A stretch of DNA of 50,198 bases from Micavibrio sp. (GTDB lineage: Bacteria; Pseudomonadota; Alphaproteobacteria; Micavibrionales; Micavibrionaceae): the NCBI GenBank assembly GCA_027075555.1, contig JALTAZ010000059.1, positions 1 to 50,198 of the forward strand, in the 5' to 3' direction. The position numbers and the translations under genes are program-made. The notes under the pieces are model-generated. The model had not been told where the DNA came from and ran no database searches. It was given only the letters and a program-made list of their open reading frames with translations. Below, piece by piece: positions 1 through 10,269 of this stretch (positions are counted from its first letter, which is position 1; every line of letters begins with the position of its first letter).

Positions 1-1646
1 ATGGTATAACCCCTGCTGAAAATGAGTTAAACCCAACAAATAAAGAAAAAATTATTATACTCGGCGGTGGTCCTAACCGCATTGGTCAAGGCATAGAATT
101 TGATTATTGCTGTGTTCATGCGGCATACGCGCTTAAAGAAGCTGGATATGAAACCATAATGGTAAATTGCAATCCTGAAACGGTTTCTACTGATTATGAC
201 ACATCAGATAGACTATTTTTTGAACCCTTAACCGAAGAAGATGTTATTGAGCTTATAAGAGCCGAACAATCTAATGGTATAGTAAAGGGCGTTATTGTTC
301 AGCTAGGAGGGCAAACCCCGCTTAAACTCGCCAAAGCTCTGTTAGATAATAATATACCTATTCTTGGCACTGACCCTGATGCAATTGACCTAGCAGAAGA
401 TCGTGAGCGCTTTCAACAGCTCTTACATGGTTTAGGGCTAAAACAACCCCCTAATGGAATTGCTAGTACAAAAGAAGAAGCTCTTAATATTGCTGAAAAT
501 ATTGGTTTTCCTCTTGTAATACGCCCATCTTACGTTCTTGGCGGACAAGGAATGGAAATTGTCCACTCTATTTCTGAGCTTGAGCGCTATATCAATATGG
601 CAGTAAAAGTATCAGGTGATTGCCCTGTATTGCTTGATCGTTATCTAAAAAGTGCAATTGAGCTTGACGTTGACGCACTATGTGATGGTGAAGATGTTTA
701 TGTTTCTGGAATTATGGAGCATATCGAAGAGGCAGGTATTCACTCAGGTGATTCTGCTTGCGTACTCCCCCCTCATTCATTACCACAAAAGGTGATAGAA
801 GAGTTAAATGCCCAAACCATAAAATTAGCAAAAGCCCTAAAAGTAAAAGGACTTATGAATGTTCAATTTGCAGTTAGAAAAGATGATGAAACAGGCGATG
901 AGGTGATATATATAATAGAGGTAAACCCTCGGGCATCACGTACAGTACCGTTTGTTGCCAAAGCAACGGGTGTTCCTGTTGCTAAATTAGCAGCGCGCAT
1001 AATGGCAGGTGAAAAACTTAGCAAGTTCAAGGATATGCTAATAGACATTCAATATGATCATTACGCTGTTAAAGCTCCGGTATTTCCGTTTAACCGCTTT
1101 CCCGGTGTTGACCCTTTATTAGGACCTGAAATGAAATCAACTGGCGAAGTAATAGGGCTTGATAAAGATCTGGCTCATGCTATTGCTAAATCACAACTTG
1201 GCGCAGGAACTAACCTGCCAATTAAGGGTAGTGTTTTTATGTCGGTCAAAGATGAGGATAAACCCGCCTTAATACCAATTGCCAAAGAACTCTTAAACAT
1301 AGGATTTAAAATAGTAGCCACTGGTGGAACATGCTCTTTTCTTAATGATAACAATATCAGGGCAGAGCGAATAAATAAGGTTTTAGAAGGACAACCCCAT
1401 ATTGTTGATGCAATTATCAATGGGGATATTGATCTTGTAATAAATACCACAACCAAAAGTTCACACGCACTTTCTGATTCATCATCTATAAGATGTATGG
1501 CTTTGATGAATAAAATCCCGTATTACACCCTTATGAGCGCAGCAAGCGCAGCCACAAGGGCTATTCGTGCATTAAAAGATCGTGACCTTGATGTTGCTAG
1601 CTTGCAAAGCTATTTCAAGGAAAAAGATAAAAGCAAAGCTGCTTGA
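1..1646 (+). CDS. carB: Carbamoyl-phosphate synthase large subunit, C-terminal part (5' end outside window)
   Basis: Frame is open from base 3 ([81 protein letters not shown]), the second ATP-grasp half of CarB, ending with an MGS-like domain ([13 protein letters not shown]). Confidence 0.97.
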   Translation, partial: GITPAENELNPTNKEKIIILGGGPNRIGQGIEFDYCCVHAAYALKEAGYETIMVNCNPETVSTDYDTSDRLFFEPLTEEDVIELIRAEQSNGIVKGVIVQLGGQTPLKLAKALLDNNIPILGTDPDAIDLAEDRERFQQLLHGLGLKQPPNGIASTKEEALNIAENIGFPLVIRPSYVLGGQGMEIVHSISELERYINMAVKVSGDCPVLLDRYLKSAIELDVDALCDGEDVYVSGIMEHIEEAGIHSGDSACVLPPHSLPQKVIEELNAQTIKLAKALKVKGLMNVQFAVRKDDETGDEVIYIIEVNPRASRTVPFVAKATGVPVAKLAARIMAGEKLSKFKDMLIDIQYDHYAVKAPVFPFNRFPGVDPLLGPEMKSTGEVIGLDKDLAHAIAKSQLGAGTNLPIKGSVFMSVKDEDKPALIPIAKELLNIGFKIVATGGTCSFLNDNNIRAERINKVLEGQPHIVDAIINGDIDLVINTTTKSSHALSDSSSIRCMALMNKIPYYTLMSAASAATRAIRALKDRDLDVASLQSYFKEKDKSKAA

Positions 1647-1681
1647 CGCAGAGAAGACTTATATCTATAATCCTGTCAATT

Positions 1682-1709
1682 CCCGCCTATGCTACTATTG
1701 GCGGGTTTT
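1682..1709 (+). terminator. Rho-independent terminator after carB
   Basis: CCCGCC-tatgctactatt-GGCGGG followed by TTTT. Confidence 0.75.
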
Positions 1710-1740
1710 GCTTTGCAATAACAAATATTAGAGAAAAATA

Positions 1741-2214
1741 ATGGATAAGGTTCCCGTAACTAAAATTGGCTATGATGAATTAGTGAAAGAGCTAAATCAT
1801 CTTAAGACTGTTGCCCGCCCCGAAGTTATTGAAGCAATAGCAGTGGCTCGCGAACATGGTGATTTAAAGGAAAATGCCGAATACCACGCAGCAAAAGAGC
1901 AACAAAGCTTTATTGAAGGACGTATTTTAGAACTTGAATCTGTTACAAGCAGGGCGCAGATCATTGATCCAACCACACTAAGCGGTGATATCGTTAAATT
2001 TAGTGCAACTGTCACTATCGTTAATGAAGATACGGACGAAGAAGAAACTTATCAAATTGTTGGTGACTATGAAGCCGATATGGAAAAAGGTAAACTATCA
2101 ATCAGTGCCCCTGTCGCCCGCGCATTAATAGGAAAAAGCAAAGGTGATTCTGTTAGTGTTAAAACGCCTAAGGGAACTCAAGATTTTGAAATTTTAAATG
2201 TTGAGTATAAATAG
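1741..2214 (+). CDS. greA: Transcription elongation factor GreA
   Basis: 157 aa; [55 protein letters not shown] is the GreA N-terminal coiled coil. Confidence 0.97.
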   Translation: MDKVPVTKIGYDELVKELNHLKTVARPEVIEAIAVAREHGDLKENAEYHAAKEQQSFIEGRILELESVTSRAQIIDPTTLSGDIVKFSATVTIVNEDTDEEETYQIVGDYEADMEKGKLSISAPVARALIGKSKGDSVSVKTPKGTQDFEILNVEYK

Positions 2215-2254
2215 TAACAAATGATATTTTAATCCAAAATGGGGCTGTCCCCTC

Positions 2255-2509
2255 TTAAAGCAGACTATTTAGACGATCAATATCAGAAGATAAAGTAAGA
2301 TTACGCTTAGATTGTATCTGTACCCTTGTATCCTGAGCAATGTTTTGTGCCGCTGATAAACTCAAAGCCTCATCAGATATGGCAACATCATCAGATAAGA
2401 ACACGTTAGAAGCAACCTGCTCTGCCCCCTTCTTATCCACTTGTTTTTGCACTGATGATGAAGATTGAACTTTTGGGATATGCCCATTTGAACCAATTGA
2501 ATCAACCAT
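2255..2509 (-). CDS. Small hypothetical protein, weakly FlgM-like layout
   Basis: Start refined to MVDSIG (2509) with AAAGG-type SD upstream; Ser/Gln-rich N-terminus then LSDDVAISDEALSLSAAQ. Family assignment is tentative. Confidence 0.55.
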   Translation of the reverse strand: MVDSIGSNGHIPKVQSSSSVQKQVDKKGAEQVASNVFLSDDVAISDEALSLSAAQNIAQDTRVQIQSKRNLTLSSDIDRLNSLL

Positions 2510-2618
2510 TTTTAATCTAACCTTTTTTAAACTCAAAAGAAAACTTTAACCACCCTTTTAAGGCATTAAACTACAAGAAAAACATTAACGTTACCATAAT
2601 AAACTTATCTATAAATAA

Positions 2619-3491
2619 TTACATTATTTTTGTTTTCCAAAAAACCCTAAATACCTTTAATGAGGGATCACATGTAATTGCAGATGATAAAACATCATAG
2701 TCTAAAGATTTTATCTGTTTAAAATATATCTCACTTATAGATTGAGCTGATCTTAGAAATAAATTATCAGATTTTGAAGCTATTAAGCGATTATCAACAA
2801 TATCCTTAATTAACAATTTTAAATTGTACTGATTATCATCACTAAAAAAATCATCTTTTTTTATTGAATATTTATTCATCAGATCCTCAGGCAATAAAAA
2901 TCTGTTTTGGCATACAAAATATCTAGTGGAGCGAATTATCCCAGCCAAAGCATAATTTATGGCTATAGGCTGCACTACTTCTAGATCAGGATTAGACCCT
3001 GTTATTATGAGCGCAAGTTTAAATAAAGGCTGCGTTGTAAAATCTGCATAATTCATCAATCCTTCAAGATTAGCAGGCGACACACATTCTAAATCAAACT
3101 CTCTAGCATAAAGTAGCTTATCAAAATGCCTCCTTGGTAAATCATATTTCTTTATTGATATGGATAAAGGTTTTAATATCTCATGCTCAGTTACTGCCCC
3201 TTGCTCATATATATTTTTAATTTCATCGCGCCACCATTGCAAACGTATAAGGCCAAGGTTAGAATCACTTACCACCTCTCTGGTTTTGGCTATCTCATGA
3301 TTAAAGGCGAACAAAGCCCATAAATCTTCACGAATACCAGCAGGAAAAAACATAGATTGCAAAAATCTATCACTATCGTAACCACGCACTATCTCACCAC
3401 AATAAGATAAATTGCTTCCCAGCTTATTTTTATGTGCTTTCAAAATACAAAAACCCTTTAATGAATAGTAAAAAAAGACTAGATTAAGCAC
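2619..3491 (-). CDS. Squalene/phytoene synthase family protein
   Basis: YCGEIVRGYDSDRFLQSMFFPAGIREDLWALFAFNHEIAKTREVVSDSNLGLIRLQWWRDEI matches the trans-isoprenyl-diphosphate synthase/NDUFAF6-like pattern; N-terminal extension (MLNLVFFYYSLKG) may be an over-extended start. Confidence 0.8.
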   Translation of the reverse strand: MLNLVFFYYSLKGFCILKAHKNKLGSNLSYCGEIVRGYDSDRFLQSMFFPAGIREDLWALFAFNHEIAKTREVVSDSNLGLIRLQWWRDEIKNIYEQGAVTEHEILKPLSISIKKYDLPRRHFDKLLYAREFDLECVSPANLEGLMNYADFTTQPLFKLALIITGSNPDLEVVQPIAINYALAGIIRSTRYFVCQNRFLLPEDLMNKYSIKKDDFFSDDNQYNLKLLIKDIVDNRLIASKSDNLFLRSAQSISEIYFKQIKSLDYDVLSSAITCDPSLKVFRVFWKTKIM

Positions 3492-3530
3492 TTATCAGTT
3501 TTTACTAGCAATGAAAAGCAGGAGATAACC

Positions 3531-4142
3531 ATGACCTTAGAATTACCAGATCTTCCCTATGCCTATGATGCACTTGCCCCTTATATGTCCGCAGAAACAC
3601 TGGAATACCATCATGATAAGCACCATAACGCTTATGTGACAAACGGTAATAAAATTTTACAAGATTTGCCTAATATGGGATCAACACTAGAAGAAGTTGT
3701 TATTAATGCCCATAAAAAAGGAGAGCAAGGATTATTCAACAACGCGGCACAACACTGGAATCACAAATTATTTTGGCAATGGATGAAACCTAATGGCGGC
3801 GGATCACTACCTGGTGATCTTGAGATAGCAATAAATGACAGTTTTGGATCTTTTGAATCCTTTAGGGATAAATTCCTTACCGCTGGTGCAACACAATTTG
3901 GCTCTGGCTGGTGCTGGCTAGTTTTAAATGCAGATGGCAAATTAGAGGTAACTAAAACGCCAAATGGTGAAAATCCACTTATACACAATCAAAAAGCACT
4001 ACTTGGTTGTGATGTCTGGGAACATAGCTATTACATTGATTACCGTAATGCCCGCCCAAAATATCTTGAAGCATTTATAGATAACCTTGTAAATTGGGAG
4101 TTTGTAGCAGAATTACTCGAAAAGGCAAAACAGGAATTATAG
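3531..4142 (+). CDS. sodB: Superoxide dismutase, Fe/Mn family
   Basis: 203 aa; MTLELPDLPYAYDALAPYMSAETLEYHHDKHHNAYV...NNAAQHWNHKLFW...DVWEHSYYIDYRNARPKYL. Confidence 0.96.
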   Translation: MTLELPDLPYAYDALAPYMSAETLEYHHDKHHNAYVTNGNKILQDLPNMGSTLEEVVINAHKKGEQGLFNNAAQHWNHKLFWQWMKPNGGGSLPGDLEIAINDSFGSFESFRDKFLTAGATQFGSGWCWLVLNADGKLEVTKTPNGENPLIHNQKALLGCDVWEHSYYIDYRNARPKYLEAFIDNLVNWEFVAELLEKAKQEL

Positions 4143-4186
4143 CCTAAGCACCAAGCCTACACTGCAAACCTATTAAAAATAGAACA

Positions 4187-4215
4187 AATAAGGAAGAAAT
4201 GGCTTCCTTATTTTT
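4187..4215 (+). terminator. Rho-independent terminator after sodB
   Basis: AATAAGGAAG-AAATGG-CTTCCTTATT perfect 10-bp stem followed by a T-rich tract. Confidence 0.85.
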
Positions 4216-4236
4216 CTATGGCTTATTTTTCTATGG
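4207..4236. repeat. 15-bp perfect tandem duplication (CTTATTTTTCTATGG x2)
   Basis: 4207-4221 and 4222-4236 are identical. Confidence 0.95.
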
Positions 4237-4914
4237 TTGAATTACCGGTTGTGCAGACGGTTCTTGGATTGGTTGTTGAGCAGCAGCCGCAGCTTCTTCT
4301 TCTGCAATACGAGCATCAATATATTCTATAATTTTCTTGCCAAGCTCTCCCATATCCTTCATAGCGGCTCTATTACGCTCTACAGCATCTGAATAAATTG
4401 CACGCATTTCTAAAATAACATTACCAGCACTTATAACACCAGCCTCAAATTGCCTATTAAGCTCACTATTAGGATCCGTTGGGCGTTCTCCATTTTCAAG
4501 ATAGTTACTAGCCTCCTCAAGTCTATTAGAAGCATTTTCAAATTTCTTTTTTATGCGCTGATCCGCAGCTTCAATTGAGCTTGTGATTTCTTCTTGCACT
4601 GCAGAGTCAATCATTTTGGGAAAATCTTTAACATCACTATCAACTGTTTCATCAATTGCATCTTCTGAAGATTGTTCAATAACAGGCAAAGTCTTTAATA
4701 TATTACCAATTCTACTTTGCAAAGCCTCTACCATTTCAGGCTTTTTATCCTCAAGCACACTTGCCGATAAACCACGATCTTCTAGCTGTTCTATAATTTC
4801 AGGCCTAGATATGACCTCATCTATCTTCTTCTCAAGAAAATCCGGAGTCACAGCCTTCATCTGCTCTTCTAACAATGCCCGTTTTTCTGCCGTAAGATTA
4901 TTTGCATCACCCAT
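4231..4914 (-). CDS. Hypothetical acidic coiled-coil protein
   Basis: 227 aa, charged helical protein with Ala/Gln/Pro-rich C-terminus (AAAAAQQPIQEPSAQPVIQP); no family recognised. Confidence 0.75.
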   Translation of the reverse strand: MGDANNLTAEKRALLEEQMKAVTPDFLEKKIDEVISRPEIIEQLEDRGLSASVLEDKKPEMVEALQSRIGNILKTLPVIEQSSEDAIDETVDSDVKDFPKMIDSAVQEEITSSIEAADQRIKKKFENASNRLEEASNYLENGERPTDPNSELNRQFEAGVISAGNVILEMRAIYSDAVERNRAAMKDMGELGKKIIEYIDARIAEEEAAAAAQQPIQEPSAQPVIQP

Positions 4915-4998
4915 AATATATTTACCTAATACTATTTTTTTCTATATACTACCTCAATTATAAACATTATTGCAAATAGAGCTTTATTCCTCCTTAAT

Positions 4999-5391
4999 TC
5001 ATTCCTTCTTAAAAGGTAATAATGCACAAACTACGCGCCGCCCATCAGCCATAAGCACATTATATGTTCTACACGCTGCTCCCGTATCCATAACATCAAT
5101 CTTTAGACCATTTTCTTTTAATAAAACTTTTAACTCACGAGGCAAAAAATTCATTTTAGCCCCTGATCCTAATAACACAACATCAATATTATCGCGAGTT
5201 TTTATCAAATCATAAAAATGCTCTAGCTTAAGATCTGACACGCCTCTAACATTTGGTATTTTCCAAACATTAACCATATCAGGAGCGACTATAACAGGAC
5301 TGTTATAGATAACAGAACTTATTTTAAAAACGCCTTTTGTATAGGATTGTATAACATTCTGGTTGGCTCTGATAAGTGGGGTAACGTCCAT
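4999..5391 (-). CDS. Mth938-like / DUF498 domain protein
   Basis: 130 aa; VVLLGSGAKMNFLPRELKVLLKENGLKIDVMDTGAACRTYNVLMADGRRVVCALLP; sits directly after secF as is common in Alphaproteobacteria. Confidence 0.88.
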   Translation of the reverse strand: MDVTPLIRANQNVIQSYTKGVFKISSVIYNSPVIVAPDMVNVWKIPNVRGVSDLKLEHFYDLIKTRDNIDVVLLGSGAKMNFLPRELKVLLKENGLKIDVMDTGAACRTYNVLMADGRRVVCALLPFKKE

Positions 5392-5438
5392 ATAAAAGAT
5401 ACCTCTTTATATATTTTTATATATTCACCTAGATATAT

Positions 5439-6467
5439 TTATGTAGATGCTGGAGTTTCTTCTTTGATATTTTCGCTATCCTTATCATAAGAAACTTCCC
5501 CTCTTTTGATATTCATCCTTAATAATAATGGAGATGCAACAAAAATAGATGAATAAGTACCGACAACAATACCAAAAATCAGCGCATATACAAAACCTCT
5601 TATAACTTCGCCACCAAATATATAAAGCGCAATCAACGCGAGAAGAGTTGTAATAGATGTCATCAATGTTCTTGATATTGTCTGATTTATAGAAAAATTA
5701 AATAATTCATTAAGAGGCTTCTTTTTATATTTACGTAAATTTTCACGAATACGATCAAATACAACCACAGTGTCATTGATAGAGTATCCAGCAATCATAA
5801 GTATTGCAGCAACTGTTGATAGGTTAAATTCCATCTGCGTTAAGGCAAACAATCCTATAGTTATCAAAGAATCATGTGCAAGAGCAATAAGAGCAGCAAC
5901 ACCAAATTGCCATTCAAACCTAAACCAAATATAGATCATAATACCAAGAAGCGAGAAAATAATGGCATAAAGCCCCTTCATTTTAAGCTCTTTACCAACT
6001 TGAGGCCCTACAAACTCAATACGACGGTAATCGACTTCTTGCCCATCAAATATCGATGACAAAGCTTCTCTAACACTACTTATTGCTTTGTCGTTTGCTG
6101 TTGGGCATTTATCGCGCTTATGAGGATTGATATCTAAACATTTTTCTCTTTCCAGTCTTTCATCTTCACTTTCTTCTTGCTCTGGCAACCGGATAAGAAG
6201 GTCGTCAGACCTGCCAAATTCCTGAATAGATATAGCACCAAGGCCCAAACCGTTGAGCTTAGAGCGCAACCCCTCCAAATCTGGGCTAATAGGTGTGCGT
6301 ACCTCAATAACAGTACCACCAGTAAAATCAATTCCCATATTAAGACCATCTTTGGCAATAAGAAAAATTGATGCCAGCATGACAAATGCTGATAGTATAA
6401 AAGCCCCTGCACTAATACTAATAAAATTTATATTACAATCGCTTGGGATAAGCCTTATTCCACGCAT
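5439..6467 (-). CDS. secF: Protein translocase subunit SecF
   Basis: GLNMGIDFTGGTVIEVR...AGYSINDTVVVFDRIRENLRKYKKKPL...NQTISRTLMTSITTLLAL. Confidence 0.97.
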   Translation of the reverse strand: MRGIRLIPSDCNINFISISAGAFILSAFVMLASIFLIAKDGLNMGIDFTGGTVIEVRTPISPDLEGLRSKLNGLGLGAISIQEFGRSDDLLIRLPEQEESEDERLEREKCLDINPHKRDKCPTANDKAISSVREALSSIFDGQEVDYRRIEFVGPQVGKELKMKGLYAIIFSLLGIMIYIWFRFEWQFGVAALIALAHDSLITIGLFALTQMEFNLSTVAAILMIAGYSINDTVVVFDRIRENLRKYKKKPLNELFNFSINQTISRTLMTSITTLLALIALYIFGGEVIRGFVYALIFGIVVGTYSSIFVASPLLLRMNIKRGEVSYDKDSENIKEETPAST

Positions 6468-6480
6468 TTTTATACCCTTC

Positions 6481-8034
6481 CTATATAGGAACTACCTTAG
6501 ATTTAGATTTCTTAAGCCATAAGACAACCAGCAGCCTAGTAACCATAATCGCAGAAAAGAATGAAGTAACAATACCTATTCCCATAGTTACAGCAAACCC
6601 TTTTATAGGTCCTGTTCCAAATAAGAACAAAATAAGTGCCGCAATCAATGTGGTTAGGTTAGAGTCAATAATGGTAGACATAGCACGCGAATAACCCGCA
6701 TCTATTGCGGAAATATTACTCCTACCACCAGCTAATTCCTCACGAATACGCTCAAAAATAAGCACATTAGCATCAACAGCCATACCAACAGTTAAAACGA
6801 TACCTGCAATACCTGGCAAAGTCAGTGTTGCTTGAAGGCTTGAAAGTATGGCCAAAATAAGCGCTATATTTACAACCAAAGCTACATTGGCCATAAAGCC
6901 AAATAAGCCATAACTAACAACCATAAACACCAATACAAAAACTAAACCAATTATACTTGCAAGTTTTCCAGCAGCAACAGAATCCGCCCCCAAAGAAGGA
7001 CCAACCGTGCGCTCTTCTACAACTTCAAGATCAGCAGGCAGCGCCCCCGCTCGCAACAACAAGGCTAGCTCTTTTGCTTCTTTAACATCAAAATCACCTG
7101 ATATTTGCCCCCTACCACCACAAATAGCTTCATTTATACGCGGAGCACTAATTATCTGATTATCAAGAACAATCGCAAAAGGTTTACCAACATTTTTTCT
7201 GGTAACATTACAAAATTTCCTAGAACCAATAGAATCAAGAGTAAAACTAACAACAGGCTCTCCTGCTTGACCAAAAGATGGTTGAGCATTAACAAGCATT
7301 TCACCGGTGATAACAGCAGTTTTTTTAACATTTAACTCACGCCCAGGATCATCAGCATAAGGAAGCATCATCTCTCTAAAGTTCTTACGTCCTAGTTGTC
7401 CTACTAGATGAAAACCTAACTTTGCAGTCTTTCCTATAAGATCACGAACCTGATCAGAGCTTGCACCTGGAACTTGAACAACTATGCGATCAACACCTTG
7501 CCGTTGTATCACTGGATCTGTTGTACCTACCTCATCAATGCGCCTTCTAACAACTTCAATAACTTGAGATATAACCTGATCTTGAACCTTCTTTACAAAA
7601 TCATCTTCCATAGTAACATTGACCGTAACCCCGTCATCATCAGTAAAAACATAAAGCTCAGGATTATTTTTCCTTATCATTACTTTTAGTTGATTTGCAT
7701 CTTCTTGTTCTTCCATTACAATTATCAGACCATTATCGGTAATAGAAAAGCTTTTGTTTTTTAACTCCTTTTCCTTCATAAAAAGGCTAAAATCTTCTTC
7801 GAACCTATCTTTTCTTTCTTTAAATACCTTGTCCATATCCACCTGATAAAGCAAGTGAGCCCCGCCCCGTAAATCCAAGCCAAGATTTACTGTTTTATGT
7901 GGAAACCATGAAGGCAAGTTCTGCTCCATATAATTATGCATTTTTTCACCAACAAAATTCGGCGCACTATATGCAAAACCATATATACAAACCAATAAAA
8001 TCAGATAAATTTTCCAACGGGGTATTTGTACCAT
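6481..8034 (-). CDS. secD: Protein translocase subunit SecD
   Basis: NLGLDLRGGAHLLYQVD...RRIDEVGTTDPVIQRQGVDRIVVQVPG...GMAVDANVLIFERIREEL. Confidence 0.97.
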   Translation of the reverse strand: MVQIPRWKIYLILLVCIYGFAYSAPNFVGEKMHNYMEQNLPSWFPHKTVNLGLDLRGGAHLLYQVDMDKVFKERKDRFEEDFSLFMKEKELKNKSFSITDNGLIIVMEEQEDANQLKVMIRKNNPELYVFTDDDGVTVNVTMEDDFVKKVQDQVISQVIEVVRRRIDEVGTTDPVIQRQGVDRIVVQVPGASSDQVRDLIGKTAKLGFHLVGQLGRKNFREMMLPYADDPGRELNVKKTAVITGEMLVNAQPSFGQAGEPVVSFTLDSIGSRKFCNVTRKNVGKPFAIVLDNQIISAPRINEAICGGRGQISGDFDVKEAKELALLLRAGALPADLEVVEERTVGPSLGADSVAAGKLASIIGLVFVLVFMVVSYGLFGFMANVALVVNIALILAILSSLQATLTLPGIAGIVLTVGMAVDANVLIFERIREELAGGRSNISAIDAGYSRAMSTIIDSNLTTLIAALILFLFGTGPIKGFAVTMGIGIVTSFFSAIMVTRLLVVLWLKKSKSKVVPI

Positions 8035-8044
8035 AATCAGCTAA

Positions 8045-8497
8045 CTACACTTTTTTCTTATTCTTACTTGTTTTTGTATCTTTTAAATCCTTATCAGATT
8101 TCGACTTCCACTTAGCAGAAGAATCATTATTTTTATTTGCCACATCTTTTGGCTTAAGCTCAGTTTTACCCTGAATCATAGAACGTAACGCTGTAACTTT
8201 TATATTATTTCCAAGATCAATAATAACTTCTTTGTCATCAATGACCTTATCAATCTTACCAATCAGCCCCCCACTTGTTATAACTCTATCCCCTTTTTTA
8301 AGATCATTGAGCATGTCGCTATGTTCTTTAAAGCGTTTTTGCTGTGGCATAATAAGAAGCACATAGAACAAAGCTACAAGAACAACCACTAGCCCCAAAT
8401 TCCACATCAAAGCCTCAGCAGGCGTCGGCGCTCCTGCAATATCAGCTAGCGCATCAACATTTTCAGCAGCAGCGGCATAAGCCTTAGAAATAAACAT
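8045..8497 (-). CDS. yajC: Preprotein translocase subunit YajC
   Basis: LFYVLLIMPQQKRFKEHSDMLNDLKKGDRVITSGGLIGKIDKV; upstream of secD. Confidence 0.95.
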   Translation of the reverse strand: MFISKAYAAAAENVDALADIAGAPTPAEALMWNLGLVVVLVALFYVLLIMPQQKRFKEHSDMLNDLKKGDRVITSGGLIGKIDKVIDDKEVIIDLGNNIKVTALRSMIQGKTELKPKDVANKNNDSSAKWKSKSDKDLKDTKTSKNKKKV

Positions 8498-8608
8498 GTA
8501 TAAAGCTCCCTTTATAAAAAATTTCTATTACATAAAAACATAAACAACGGAACTATAAAGATAATGACACCAAAGGCAAGGGGTAGAAAACATCATAGCA
8601 TAATAAAT

Positions 8609-9982
8609 TCACATAAGCGCCCTATAACGCGCCCTGCCATAACGACGAGCTACAGCCATTGATTGAAATGCCATAAGTAATAATAACAAAGAACCAATAG
8701 CAAGCCCCCCGCTTAACCCCCAATTCATTAGACCTCTATCAATAATTGCCCCTTGCGTATTATCAGGAAGATACAATATCTGCACTTTATCTCCTCTTTT
8801 GTATGTAGGGTTACTAGAACCAACATTATCTTCAAAACGAATAGATCTGCCATTATTATCCGTGTAATTAACCACAGCATAATAAGTATAGCCTCCACCA
8901 GACCCTCCAGAAGAGCTAGAATAACGACTTTTTAAATCAACAACCTTTCCTGATGTAGATATGCCATTTCGTGTTATATTAAGCATATTTAGACCAGTAA
9001 AATAAGCTCCCCCAGCAAGAGCAAGAACCATAACAAACATAACATAACTAGCAATCATAGAATTTCTTGCCTGAACTTTAACTCGCGCCATAATCTCAGA
9101 ATTATCAAGAACCCTCTCGCCTTTACCTCCCCTAGAATAGGAGCTAGCTACCTCTAACCCTTCTTTTCTAAAATCAGACAAGCCTTTTTTAAATTCTTTA
9201 ACTGAAATTTTACTAATGAATGACCATATTTTATATGAAAGAAAACCAACCCCTGCTAAAACCATAAGAATTGTGAATATATTAAACTCAAACCTTGTTA
9301 ACGCCATATTCATGATAAATATTCCTGGCGTAAGAAAAATCAGACCAAATATGATCATAAAGCGTGAAGGTCGCTTAACATTCTTAGGGTTTTTTTGCGA
9401 CATTAAAAGAGTAATGCGCGTTCCTGGTATTTTATTTAACAAAGAATTTGAGCTAACATCACTTACTATCTGGTTACGATCACCATTGGGCATCTTATAC
9501 TCAAACACAGCCCTATACATTTCATTATAAAAATTATTCTTACTACTTGATAAAGATAGATTGCTATTATTTTTACCTTTTTTATTGAAATAAGATCCCA
9601 ATAATATAAACCCAATAAAAACAAACCCAAACGCAGTAAAGGCAGTTGCAACACCCATATTGTGCCAAAAATCGTCTATTACAAATTCGTTGGGATCTTT
9701 AGGATCGTAGTAAACTCCAATTTTTGTTCCTATACTAAAAGAAGGAGAATTACCGTAGCTAATATTATCCTTAACTTCCCAAGTTTTACCATATTGATCT
9801 GTAAAACGTAGAACCGCCTTATAGCTTGTGCCATTATCACTGCTATAACTACTATCATTACGAATGACCGTAGCCTTTGCATATTTACCATTTTGAGTTA
9901 GACTCAAATAGCTGTACCCCATATAAACACCCATAGCCGAGAATATGAGTGGAAGTCCTATAAATAGAGCCACAATAAGCAC
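8609..9982 (-). CDS. DUF3592-type multi-domain membrane protein (probably the downstream part of one gene with 10024..10269)
   Basis: 457 aa, repeated [TM - A.V......Y.A.V.FTD..G......N.....P.Y..G..V.I.YDP] modules; apparent start is an internal GTG, and the frame remains open upstream through the poly-A region. Confidence 0.75.
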   Translation of the reverse strand: MLIVALFIGLPLIFSAMGVYMGYSYLSLTQNGKYAKATVIRNDSSYSSDNGTSYKAVLRFTDQYGKTWEVKDNISYGNSPSFSIGTKIGVYYDPKDPNEFVIDDFWHNMGVATAFTAFGFVFIGFILLGSYFNKKGKNNSNLSLSSSKNNFYNEMYRAVFEYKMPNGDRNQIVSDVSSNSLLNKIPGTRITLLMSQKNPKNVKRPSRFMIIFGLIFLTPGIFIMNMALTRFEFNIFTILMVLAGVGFLSYKIWSFISKISVKEFKKGLSDFRKEGLEVASSYSRGGKGERVLDNSEIMARVKVQARNSMIASYVMFVMVLALAGGAYFTGLNMLNITRNGISTSGKVVDLKSRYSSSSGGSGGGYTYYAVVNYTDNNGRSIRFEDNVGSSNPTYKRGDKVQILYLPDNTQGAIIDRGLMNWGLSGGLAIGSLLLLLMAFQSMAVARRYGRARYRALM

Positions 9983-10023
9983 AGCAAAAGAAGTTGTTAC
10001 AGGCTCATCCTTAAATTCTGCTG

Positions 10024-10269
10024 TTAATGTTTTTTTGTTTTTTTGTTTTTTTCTTCTTTGCTATATTTTCTACTTGTTCTTGATGCTAATTTTTTATTAT
10101 TTTCCTTTACCCTTACCTCTGTAATTATCCCTTTAATTCTTTTTGCTCTAAGTCGCCAAGCAAGCTCATATCCAGCTAATCCGCCGCCAATCAATATAAA
10201 TACTGACCCCATAAGCATAAGCCCAACCTGATTCCATGCTTCAAATATATTAAAAATAAAATCAAACAT
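10024..10269 (-). CDS. Small membrane ORF; likely the N-terminal part of the DUF3592-type gene, ending in a Lys-rich tail at an A7C repeat
   Basis: 81 aa: one TM (VGLMLMGSVFILIGGGLAGYELAW) then AKRIKGIITEVRVKENNKK...KYSKEEKNKKTKKH*; stop directly after the A7C array. Confidence 0.7.
   Translation of the reverse strand: MFDFIFNIFEAWNQVGLMLMGSVFILIGGGLAGYELAWRLRAKRIKGIITEVRVKENNKKLASRTSRKYSKEEKNKKTKKH
10029..10053 (-). other. Candidate -1 frameshift / phase-variation site: three tandem A7C octamers (coding strand)
   Basis: Coding strand GAA GAA AAA AAC AAA AAA ACA AAA AAA CAT TAA; contains A_AAA_AAC and A_AAA_AAA in the zero-frame phase; -1 frame is continuous with ORF 8609..9982. Confidence 0.6.

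Noticed and set aside
1175-1456. 93-aa minus-strand ORF inside carB
   Set aside because: Antisense to carB; no support.
4583-4963. 126-aa plus-strand ORF opposite the acidic hypothetical gene
   Set aside because: Ser-rich shadow of the Glu-rich minus-strand gene, which has better composition and operon context.
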